Positions 1 to 5,677 of a stretch of 6,910 nt of DNA are shown here, piece by piece; position 1 is the first letter of the stretch, and each line of letters starts with the position of its first letter. Both the position numbers and the translations under genes were made by a program. The notes below the pieces were generated by a model. That model saw nothing but the letters and a program-made list of their open reading frames with translations. It searched no databases and was not told the origin of the DNA. Source of the stretch: an uncultured Devosia sp. (GTDB lineage: Bacteria > Pseudomonadota > Alphaproteobacteria > Rhizobiales > Devosiaceae); assembly GCA_946481445.1 (NCBI GenBank), contig CAMLOA010000099.1:1-6910 (forward strand), read 5' to 3'.

Positions 1-139
1 CGAGAACCAGTATCCCAAGCGCCTGCCGCTCGACCCGCGCGCCGAAACCCCGATCCGCGCCGACAAGAGCGCCATAGCCTACCGCCGCTGGCTGAGCCAG
101 AAGGGCATCACCTATGGCGTGATCCCGATGGCGAGCTGA
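1..139 (+). CDS. C-terminal fragment of a probable Rieske non-heme iron oxygenase alpha subunit (5' truncated)
   Basis: The reading frame is open from base 2 to the TGA at 137-139 and gives the last 45 residues of a protein that begins outside the window. The tail begins ENQYPKRLPLDPRAE and ends with an AYRRWL segment. It resembles the C-terminal tail of VanA/phthalate-dioxygenase-type ring-hydroxylating or demethylating oxygenases, where an 'ENQ.P..LPLD...E.PI.AD...IAYRRWL' pattern is common. No catalytic residues are in view: the Rieske and mononuclear iron sites would lie upstream. The assignment rests on this short tail plus context, because the next gene encodes a Rieske/reductase fusion that could supply its electrons. 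It may be an unrelated protein, and the substrate cannot be deduced. Confidence 0.5.
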   Translation, partial: ENQYPKRLPLDPRAETPIRADKSAIAYRRWLSQKGITYGVIPMAS

Positions 140-158
140 AATTGCGTTCCGCGATGGT

Positions 159-275
159 CCAGTCGACACCCTCCCCCTTGTGGGGAGGGATCAAGGGTGG
201 GGGTTGTTTAGCCACGATATCGGGGCTCCCGCACCCCCTCCCGACCTCCCCCATCAAGGGGGAGGTGCCGTCCGG
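159..275 (+). repeat. Intergenic double-hairpin repeat, copy A
   Basis: This 117-bp GC-rich element begins 20 bp after the upstream stop codon. The left hairpin is CCCTCCCC/GGGGAGGG (169-176 with 182-189, 5-nt loop). The right hairpin is ACCTCCCCC/GGGGGAGGT (244-252 with 258-266, loop ATCAA). Between them is a core with the palindrome CGATATCG (215-222) followed by GGGCTC. The outer ends, CCAGTCGACACC at left and GGTGCCGTCCGG at right, are near-inverted copies of each other, so the unit resembles a miniature inverted-repeat element. Its first 84 bases match copy C at about 80 positions by hand count. No T-tract follows either hairpin, so this is not a standard intrinsic terminator. The rest of the gap (276-380) shows no further structure that I can support. 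Confidence 0.85.
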
Positions 276-380
276 TGCGAGAGCGAGATCGTGCCTTAGG
301 CCAGCATTCCCGTACGCCAGGACTGCGATTGAATCGAAACCGATCGTGGCGCGATCCCAGTCCATCGCGGATCAACTCGC

Positions 381-2087
381 ATGACCCTCTCCCTTTCCGA
401 CCCCACCTGGTACCCCATCGCTTCCAGCGAAGACCTTCCTTTCCGCCACGTCTATGCCGGCCAGTTGCTCGGCCGGGAACTCGCCGTCTGGCGCGCGGAC
501 GACGGCAATGTGAACGTCTGGGAAAACCGCTGCCTGCATCGCGGCGTGCGCCTCTCCATCGGCATCAACGAGGGCGGCGAGCTCAAGTGCCAGTATCATG
601 GCTGGCGCTATGCCAACCGCTCCGCCGGCTGCACCTACATTCCCGCCCACCCCGCCGATGCGCCAGCCCGCACCATCCAGAACCGCACCTATCCGGTGGC
701 GGAAGCCTTTGGCCTGGTCTGGTCCGCGGCCAACCAGGACCAGCCCTTTGCCCCCTTCCCCGGCGCCGAGGGCCAGGACTGGTTCGCCTTGCGCCCCATG
801 CCGGTCAATGCCGCGCCCGAGGATGTACATGCGGCCCTGATGGGCCTCGCCCCCGATGACCAGCCGGCCGAACTCCTGCCCGGCCTTGCCCTGCGCAGTG
901 CCGGTGCCACCTGGTTCGTGCAGCCCGTCGATGCCGGTCGGGCCGTTATCCGCGGCCTCGTCGCCGGCCGGCCGGCCGAGCCCATGGTCACACTGCATCA
1001 CTACAATGACCTGCTGACCCGCCTGCGCGACCGCCTCGAACGCGCTGCCGCCAAGAAGCCCGCCCCGGCGCCGCTGCAACCGGCCTTCGAGAAAGTCTCG
1101 GCCGACCTCGCCACCATGCCCGACATCCCGGTGCCGCGCGGCAATACCATGCCCGTCGTGGTCCGGCGCAAATGGCAGTCGGCCGACGGTGTCATCGGCT
1201 TTGAACTGGCTGCACGCGAGGGGCATTTGCCCACCTTCCAGCCCGGCGCCCATATCGACGTCCACTTGCCCAATGGCATGGTCCGGCAATATTCGATCAC
1301 CAACGGCCCGGGCGAGTTGCTCAGCTACATCATCGGCGTCAAGCAGGAGAGCGCCAGCAAGGGTGGCTCCAAGGTGCTGGTCGAGACCGTACGCGAGGGC
1401 GACCTGCTCTCCATTTCCGAACCGCGCAACAATTTCCCGCTGCGCCGCGACGCGACGCGCACGGTGCTCATCGCCGGCGGCATCGGCATCACCCCCCTGC
1501 TCTCCATGGCGCGCTTCCTCGACAAGTCCAGCCTCCCCTACGAGTTGCACTACTTCACGCGCGCCGGCGAACAGCTCGCCTTCCGTGCCGATCTCGAAGT
1601 CCTGCATGGCGAGGTTGTCTTCCATACCGGTCTCCCCCGCGACGCCATCGCCGGTACCGTCAGGGACATTCTGGGCGCCTATGCCTTTGCCAACCACGTC
1701 TATATCTGCGGCCCCGGCTCCATGCTCGAAATGGTGCAGCAGACCGCAGCCGCTCAGGGCTGGCCCGACGAAGCCGTCCATTTCGAGTATTTCCAGAACG
1801 ACAAGGTCATCAACTCCTCGTCGGCCTTCGATATCGAATTGGCGCGCTCGGCCATGACGTTGCATGTTCCGGCCGGCAGGACCATTCTGGACGTCATGCG
1901 CGAGGCGGGACTGACCGTGCCCTCCTCCTGCGAACAGGGCGCCTGCGGCACCTGCCTCACCACCGTCATCGAGGGCGAGGTCGACCACCAGGACGTCTAT
2001 CTCAACAAGACCGAGAAAGCCTCCAACACCTGCATGATGACCTGCGTGTCGCGGGCAAAGAGCCCCCGCCTGGTGCTGGATATTTGA
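381..2087 (+). CDS. Rieske [2Fe-2S] domain fused to a PDR/VanB-type oxidoreductase
   Basis: This 568-residue protein joins two redox modules. Residues 8-118 form a Rieske domain of the alpha-subunit type, with ligands C51, H53, C70 and H73 (CLH...CQYH). Residues 140-250 are poorly recognisable and end in an Ala/Pro linker near 222-236. I see no 2-His-1-Asp mononuclear iron motif there, so it is probably not a complete oxygenase. Residues 258-475 are a ferredoxin-reductase module: RQYS (302-305) for flavin, GGIGITPLLSM (366-376) and CGPGSML (443-449) for NAD(P)H. Residues 480-568 are a plant-type ferredoxin with C517, C522, C525 and C555. It should carry electrons from NAD(P)H through flavin to iron-sulfur clusters, plausibly for the oxygenase upstream. 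The ATG at 381 is the first start after an in-frame stop at 330-332. No strong ribosome site is visible. The domain calls are secure, but the physiological partner is inferred. Confidence 0.9.
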   Translation: MTLSLSDPTWYPIASSEDLPFRHVYAGQLLGRELAVWRADDGNVNVWENRCLHRGVRLSIGINEGGELKCQYHGWRYANRSAGCTYIPAHPADAPARTIQNRTYPVAEAFGLVWSAANQDQPFAPFPGAEGQDWFALRPMPVNAAPEDVHAALMGLAPDDQPAELLPGLALRSAGATWFVQPVDAGRAVIRGLVAGRPAEPMVTLHHYNDLLTRLRDRLERAAAKKPAPAPLQPAFEKVSADLATMPDIPVPRGNTMPVVVRRKWQSADGVIGFELAAREGHLPTFQPGAHIDVHLPNGMVRQYSITNGPGELLSYIIGVKQESASKGGSKVLVETVREGDLLSISEPRNNFPLRRDATRTVLIAGGIGITPLLSMARFLDKSSLPYELHYFTRAGEQLAFRADLEVLHGEVVFHTGLPRDAIAGTVRDILGAYAFANHVYICGPGSMLEMVQQTAAAQGWPDEAVHFEYFQNDKVINSSSAFDIELARSAMTLHVPAGRTILDVMREAGLTVPSSCEQGACGTCLTTVIEGEVDHQDVYLNKTEKASNTCMMTCVSRAKSPRLVLDI

Positions 2088-2118
2088 TGATGAGCTTTCT
2101 CACGGATTTCGCAGGCGT

Positions 2119-2220
2119 TACCCTCCCCCTCAGTGGGGAGGGTCAGGGAGGGGGGTGGCACCGATATCGGGGCTCGCGACACCCCCTCCCATCCTCCCCC
2201 ATCAAGGGGGAGGTGCCGTG
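2119..2220 (+). repeat. Intergenic double-hairpin repeat, copy B
   Basis: This is a diverged copy of the 159-275 element, starting about 32 bp after the stop of the fusion gene. The left hairpin is ACCCTCCCC/GGGGAGGGT (2120-2128 with 2135-2143). The right hairpin is CCTCCCCC/GGGGGAGG (2193-2200 with 2206-2213) with the same ATCAA loop as copy A. The core can form a third stem: 2146-2157 pairs with CACCCCCTCCC at 2180-2190 with one bulged G. That stem encloses the perfect palindrome CCGATATCGG (2161-2170). A transcript could therefore fold as three successive stem-loops between the fusion gene and the GST gene. The outer CCAG/CYGG ends of the other copies are not preserved. No T-tract is present. 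Confidence 0.82.
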
Positions 2221-2256
2221 CAGTGGACCTGACCGCATCGAAGCTAAGACCGCCCT

Positions 2257-2904
2257 ATGATCACCCTCTACGACTTCGAACTCTCCGGGAACTGCTACAA
2301 GCTCCGCCTGCTGATGAGCATCCTCGGCCTGCGCTACGACATCGTGCCGGTCGATTTCTATCCGGGCCGGGAGCACAAGGCCGATTGGTTCCTCAAGCTC
2401 AATCCCTTCGGCCAGCTCCCCGTGCTTCAGGATGGCGACCTGACCCTCTCCGATTCCGGCGCCATCCTGGCCTATCTCGCCCGCAGATATGACCAATCAG
2501 GCCTGTGGTTCCCCGACGATCCGGCCGTGACGGCAGAGGTGCTGCGCTGGCATGCCGTGGCCGACGACATCACCTCGACCGCCTCGGCTGCCCGGCTCGC
2601 CCTCGGCTTCTTCTACGACTTCGACGTCGAGAAGGCTCAGAAGGGTGCCCATCGCATCTTCCGCCTGATGGATGAACACCTCTGGTTCGGCGAGCGCGAA
2701 GGCCGCGACTGGCTCTGCTCGCCCGCCCATCCCACCACGGCCGATATTGCCTGCTTCCCCTACGTCATGCTGAGCGAGGAGGGTGGCATTTCGCGCCAGG
2801 ACTACCCGGCCCTCCGCCGCTGGACCGACCGCGTCCGCCGCATCCCCGGCTTCGTGGTCATGTCGGGGATCTTCCCGGCTGGGCGGGCTTTGGAACAAGC
2901 CTAG
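2257..2904 (+). CDS. Glutathione S-transferase family protein
   Basis: The 215-residue product has the usual length and two-domain layout of a cytosolic GST. The thioredoxin-like half (about 1-78) starts ITLYDFELSGNCYKLRLLM, where S10, N12 or C13 are candidates for the glutathione-activating position. It contains the cis-proline segment NPFGQLPVL (P55) and the glutathione-contacting DS pair (D66, S67) in SDSGAI. The helical half (about 88-215) carries the T-x-x-D capping box at 160-163 (TTADIA). It lies downstream of the Rieske/reductase fusion on the same strand, separated by about 170 bp that includes repeat B, so it may be co-transcribed. GSTs occur in some aromatic-degradation clusters, where they remove glutathione-reactive intermediates or act in dehalogenation or ether cleavage. 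Which applies here is unknown. The family is sure; class and substrate are not. Confidence 0.92.
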   Translation: MITLYDFELSGNCYKLRLLMSILGLRYDIVPVDFYPGREHKADWFLKLNPFGQLPVLQDGDLTLSDSGAILAYLARRYDQSGLWFPDDPAVTAEVLRWHAVADDITSTASAARLALGFFYDFDVEKAQKGAHRIFRLMDEHLWFGEREGRDWLCSPAHPTTADIACFPYVMLSEEGGISRQDYPALRRWTDRVRRIPGFVVMSGIFPAGRALEQA

Positions 2905-2946
2905 CCAACCAACCTGCGATTGTCACACGCCCGGATCAGGCATCGC

Positions 2947-2960
2947 TTGTGCATGCACAA
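2947..2960. promoter_or_regulatory. Perfect 14-bp palindrome, candidate operator
   Basis: TTGTGCATGCACAA is a perfect inverted repeat with no spacer. It sits one base upstream of the candidate -35 box at 2962-2967 and about 57 bp before the start of the small membrane-protein gene. This is a plausible position for a dimeric transcription factor. I do not recognise the site as that of a named regulator. A chance palindrome is possible. Confidence 0.35.
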
Positions 2961-2961
2961 T

Positions 2962-2990
2962 CTCGACGGCTGACCGGGGAGCGGTCTAAT
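2962..2990 (+). promoter_or_regulatory. Candidate sigma-70 promoter for the small membrane-protein gene
   Basis: CTCGAC (2962-2967) is one base away from the CTTGAC form often seen in alphaproteobacterial -35 boxes. It is followed after exactly 17 bp by TCTAAT (2985-2990), one base from TATAAT. Transcription would begin near 2997, giving a leader of about 20 nt that contains a purine-rich ribosome site (GCGGGGG, ending at 3010) ahead of the ATG at 3017. Both hexamers are approximate matches read by eye. Confidence 0.45.
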
Positions 2991-3016
2991 CTGGCCGGGC
3001 GCAGCGGGGGAACCAC

Positions 3017-3529
3017 ATGGGCGGATTGTTCGCGGACCACGATTATCGCCGTCTCTACGCCGGCCATATCCGCGACATCAATTGGCTCGCCATCGGCGTC
3101 TTCGCCGTCGCCCTGCCACTGATCATGCTCGTCATATCGCCTGGCAGCAGTCGGCTGACCGGCTTCCTGCTGGGCCTGGGCACCTCAGTGCTGGGCGTGG
3201 TCGGCGTCGCCGGCATCATGGCCCTGGTCGCGCGGCGCCAGGTTGTGCATGTCTCGCGCTCCGGCGATGTGCTGACCATAGGCCTGCTGAGCTTCCCCTG
3301 GCAGGAACGAAGCTTTTCGGCGCCGGTCTCGGAATTCGGCCAATGGTCAATCGCGGGCATCGGCAGGTTCGAAACCGCCAGCTTCCACTGGCGCGGCCAC
3401 CGCTACACCATGCCGCTGTGGGACATCAGTCACGTCGATCCCGAGGGCTTTGCCGAACTCGACGCGCAGCTTGGGGCCGCTCTCGCCCGCCGCCCCAATG
3501 CCGATCTGTTGCGGAAGGGGCGCTCGTGA
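3017..3529 (+). CDS. Hypothetical membrane protein with two predicted helices
   Basis: I do not recognise a family for this 170-residue protein. After a polar N-terminus (1-21, FADHDYRRLY), hydrophobic segments at about 22-41 and 48-72 form a likely helical hairpin with a short loop (SPGSSRLTG). The remaining 100 residues are soluble and look beta-rich, with several aromatics (FPWQERSF, FHWRGHRYTMPLW), and end in a short basic helix. There is no cleavable signal and no cysteine or catalytic motif. The ATG at 3017 has a good ribosome site, GGGGG, 6 nt upstream, and a promoter-like pair further up. It is probably a stand-alone unit, since the next genes converge on it. The layout (two membrane helices followed by a soluble tail) recalls small pleckstrin-like or YcxB-type membrane proteins, but this is only a resemblance of shape. 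Confidence 0.75.
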   Translation: MGGLFADHDYRRLYAGHIRDINWLAIGVFAVALPLIMLVISPGSSRLTGFLLGLGTSVLGVVGVAGIMALVARRQVVHVSRSGDVLTIGLLSFPWQERSFSAPVSEFGQWSIAGIGRFETASFHWRGHRYTMPLWDISHVDPEGFAELDAQLGAALARRPNADLLRKGRS

Positions 3530-3547
3530 CCGATCGCCACTGTGCAT

Positions 3548-3666
3548 GCCACCAAGGGTGGCCGGGACGTCGGCTGGTTCAAGGGCTCGCCGACCCTGGC
3601 TTTCCTCGCCTGTCGAGGCCGGGCACGCTCCGCCAAAGGCCGTCGGTGCCGGAGGCGGCGCCTCCG
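3548..3666. other. Hairpin-rich spacer between convergent genes
   Basis: The 167-bp gap between the two convergent stop codons (3530-3696) holds three compact inverted repeats in a row. They are GCCACC/GGTGGC (3548-3553 with 3557-3562), CCTCG/CGAGG (3604-3608 with 3614-3618) and CGGAGGC/GCCTCCG (3650-3656 with 3660-3666, 3-nt loop). The last is the strongest and could help end transcription from either side, but neither strand has a following T-tract. An open frame starting at 3542 crosses the area, but it has no ribosome site and gives an arginine-rich low-complexity product, so I do not call a gene. It could be a single copy of a dispersed structured element, which cannot be judged from one copy. 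Confidence 0.4.
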
Positions 3667-3696
3667 CGTCCCGCCAAGACGTCCCCTCGCCACGCC

Positions 3697-4437
3697 TCAG
3701 TCTCGCGTCCGTCGGCACAGGTCCAGCAGGGCCTCAGTCTCTTCGGGAATGTTCTCCGAAAGCCGGGCTGCCGCGACGATCGGCACCCAGTCCATGACCG
3801 CCGCCCGGATCATCTCCCCGCCCAGCACGGCGTCGAGATAGGCCTCGGCCAGTGCCGGCCGGTGGTGGCGCACCATCACATAGCTGCGCGCCACATCGGC
3901 TTCCGGCGCCCCCCGCGCAGCGTCTGGCCAGTCGATTATCCCCAGCGCATCTCCGTCGGCCATGATGTTGAACGGGTGAAAATCCCCGTGGCAGAGCCGG
4001 TCGCCCTCGGGCAGTCTTGCCAGCCGCTCCCGCAGGCGCCGCGCGAGATCCGCGTCCAGGCCCGGCGCGCGTACGATCCGCGCATCGAGCCGCTTCTTGA
4101 GGTCGGGCAGCGTTGCTGCGGCCGCGCAGGCATTGACCTGCCGGTGCAAAGCCGCATAGCGGACCACCAGCGATGACAGATCACCGGATTCCTCTGCGGC
4201 CTCGGCCAGGGGGCGGCCGGGCACCCGGCTCATCCGCAGACCCCAGCGCCCATCCACCTGCACCACGCCCCGCGCCACTGGCACGCGCAACGGCAGCCCG
4301 GTGAGGCTCGCCAGCACCATGGCCTCGTGCCGCGCCGGCTCCGGCCCGATCCCGGCTATATAGAGCTTGAGCACGTCCCCGCCATCGGCAAACACCTCCG
4401 CCATCCGGCCGGCCCCCAGCTTCTGCCTGGTCGTCAC
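3697..4437 (-). CDS. APH-fold phosphotransferase (aminoglycoside/choline kinase-like)
   Basis: This 246-residue protein has the protein-kinase-like APH fold. K24 (VLKLY) and E38 (RHEAMVL) fit the ATP-lysine/helix-C glutamate pair. The catalytic loop is HGDFHPFNIM with D152 and N157, and IIDWPDA carries the metal-binding D169. It should transfer phosphate from ATP to a small hydroxylated or amino compound, but the substrate cannot be read from the sequence. It is short compared with drug-resistance APH enzymes (about 260-300 residues), so a metabolic role is as likely. The start is GTG at 4435-4437, which overlaps the epmB stop by four bases (GTGA), so it is almost certainly translated with epmB. 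This suggests, but does not prove, a link to EF-P modification or lysine metabolism. No terminator with a T-tract is visible downstream. Confidence 0.85.
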   Translation of the reverse strand: MTTRQKLGAGRMAEVFADGGDVLKLYIAGIGPEPARHEAMVLASLTGLPLRVPVARGVVQVDGRWGLRMSRVPGRPLAEAAEESGDLSSLVVRYAALHRQVNACAAAATLPDLKKRLDARIVRAPGLDADLARRLRERLARLPEGDRLCHGDFHPFNIMADGDALGIIDWPDAARGAPEADVARSYVMVRHHRPALAEAYLDAVLGGEMIRAAVMDWVPIVAAARLSENIPEETEALLDLCRRTRD

Positions 4438-5474
4438 GGCGTATCCTGCGGCGGATAGAGGTGCTCCCCGCCCTGCCAGTCGCGCACCAGGTAGCGGCCA
4501 TCCTCGCCCCGGATCGCAGCCGCACCGATATCGGCCTTGCCATGCCCGCCGGGTATGTCCAGGACATAGGTCGGTTGCGCCAGGCCCGATATGCGCCCGC
4601 GCAGTGCCGTCACCAGCGCCTGCCCCTCTTCTATGCTCAAGCGGAAATGGCTCGTCCCCGGCGCCAGGTCCGGGTGATGCAGGTAGTAGGGTTGCACCCG
4701 GTTTTCCACGAATCCCTTCATCAGCGCCGCCAACGTCTCGACGTCGTCGTTGACGCCCTTGAGCAGCACCGACTGGCTGATCAGCGCAATGCCGCTATCG
4801 GCCAGCCGCGCCATCGCATCCCTTGCCGCCGAAGAAAATTCGCGCGGATGGTTGGCATGGACCGCCAGGTAGGTGGTCTTGCCACTGGCTTTGAGCGCCG
4901 TCACCATCTCGGCATCCACCCGCTCCGGCTCCACCACCGGCACCCGGGTATGGAAACGGACGATCCTGACATGCCCGATCCCGGCCAGCCGCTGCATGAG
5001 GTCGCGCAGCCGCCGCGGCGACAGCACCAGCGGATCGCCGCCGGTGAGGATCACCTCCCAGATTTCCTCGTGTTCGGCGATATAGCCGATCGCGGCGTCC
5101 AGTTCGGCGCCGCCCAGCGTCCCCAGGCCCTGCGGCCCTACCATTTCCCGCCGGAAGCAGAAGCGGCAATAGACCGGGCAGACATGCACGGCCTTGAGCA
5201 GCACCCGGTCGGGATAGCGATGCACGATCCCCGTCACCGGTGAATGGGTGAGGTCCCCGATCGGATCGGCCCGCTCCTCCGGCGTCGTTACCAGCTCGGT
5301 CGCGCTCGGCACATACTGCCGCGCAATGGGGTCATCCGGATCCTCCCGGTCGATCAGCGCCAGCACGGCGGGCGTGATGCCGATGGCATACCTCTTGGCC
5401 ACGGCGTCAAGGCCGGTGGTGTCGGTGACGAGACCACTCCGGGTCAGGTCACCCAGCGTCTTGGCGGGCCTCAT
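4434..5474 (-). CDS. epmB: EF-P modification lysine 2,3-aminomutase EpmB
   Basis: This radical SAM, PLP-dependent enzyme converts L-alpha-lysine to (R)-beta-lysine, the substrate EpmA attaches to EF-P. The 346 residues match the short EpmB form (about 340) rather than the longer KamA enzymes of lysine fermenters. CPVYCRFC gives the CxxxCxxC cluster ligands C99, C103 and C106. GGDPL (145-149) is the SAM-side motif. DIPGGHGK carries the likely PLP lysine K313, where KamA has PGGGGK. HTRVPVVEP (175-183) and QPYYLHHPD (261-269) are further family signatures. The ATG at 5472-5474 fits the family N-terminus. It lies downstream of epmA on the same strand, separated by about 200 bp filled by repeat C, and is coupled to the phosphotransferase gene by a 4-bp overlap. 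The identity is strong from motifs together with the epmA and efp neighbours. Confidence 0.95.
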   Translation of the reverse strand: MRPAKTLGDLTRSGLVTDTTGLDAVAKRYAIGITPAVLALIDREDPDDPIARQYVPSATELVTTPEERADPIGDLTHSPVTGIVHRYPDRVLLKAVHVCPVYCRFCFRREMVGPQGLGTLGGAELDAAIGYIAEHEEIWEVILTGGDPLVLSPRRLRDLMQRLAGIGHVRIVRFHTRVPVVEPERVDAEMVTALKASGKTTYLAVHANHPREFSSAARDAMARLADSGIALISQSVLLKGVNDDVETLAALMKGFVENRVQPYYLHHPDLAPGTSHFRLSIEEGQALVTALRGRISGLAQPTYVLDIPGGHGKADIGAAAIRGEDGRYLVRDWQGGEHLYPPQDTP

Positions 5475-5487
5475 CTAGTCCACCCCA

Positions 5488-5655
5488 CCAGACGGCACCT
5501 CCCCCTTGATGGGCTTGGAGCGGCCCGCAGGGACGAATTGCTCCAGTGGAGCGATTCGAGTGAACAAGGCTGGGAGGGGGTGTGGGAGCCCCGATATCGA
5601 GGCCAAACCACCCCCACCCTTGATCCCTCCCCACAAGGGGGAGGGTGTCGACTGG
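5488..5655 (-). repeat. Intergenic double-hairpin repeat, copy C, interrupted
   Basis: Read on the minus strand, this copy starts 23 bp after the epmA stop. It matches copy A from its outer CCAGTCGACACC end through the left hairpin and the CGATATCG core (5592-5599), with about 4 differences in 84 bases. The other outer end is also shared (GTGCCGTC, then TGG here and CGG in copy A). In this copy those two ends, CCAGTCGACAC and GTGCCGTCTGG, are inverted repeats at 9 of 11 positions. The second hairpin is disrupted because seven bases of the copy A form are replaced by a 58-bp segment (5514-5571). The total length is 168 bp against 117 bp for copy A, exactly explained by that replacement. Confidence 0.85.
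5514..5571. repeat. 58-bp nested segment with a 23-bp palindrome inside repeat C
   Basis: This segment has no counterpart in copies A and B. Positions 5535-5557 form a near-perfect inverted repeat: 11-bp arms, GAATTGCTCCA and TGGAGCGATTC, around a single G with one mismatch. TGGG occurs at 5510-5513 and again at 5571-5574, which might be a short direct duplication, but TGGG is unremarkable in such G-rich sequence. It may be a second, smaller palindromic element that entered the repeat. Confidence 0.5.
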
Positions 5656-5677
5656 AACGTCGCGGCAAATGACCTTC

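Noticed and set aside
169..266. GC hairpins of the repeats as intrinsic terminators
   Set aside because: No run of T follows the stems in any of the three copies, and downstream same-strand genes follow each of them.
372..1988. 538-codon open frame on the minus strand opposite the Rieske/reductase fusion
   Set aside because: It mirrors a high-GC gene whose plus-strand product has clear domains and ligands throughout. The antisense product is Gly/Ala-rich with no recognisable motif.
2886..2901. GGCTT/AAGCC stem at the end of the GST gene as a terminator
   Set aside because: The stem is only 5 bp, lies within the coding sequence and is not followed by a T-tract.
3542..3841. Small plus-strand open frame after the membrane-protein gene
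   Set aside because: It has no ribosome site, an Arg-rich tail, and overlaps the 3' end of the phosphotransferase gene on the other strand.
3082..4176. 364-codon plus-strand open frame spanning two genes and their gap
   Set aside because: It overlaps the membrane-protein gene in another frame and then runs antisense to the phosphotransferase. The product is Arg/Pro-rich and low in complexity.
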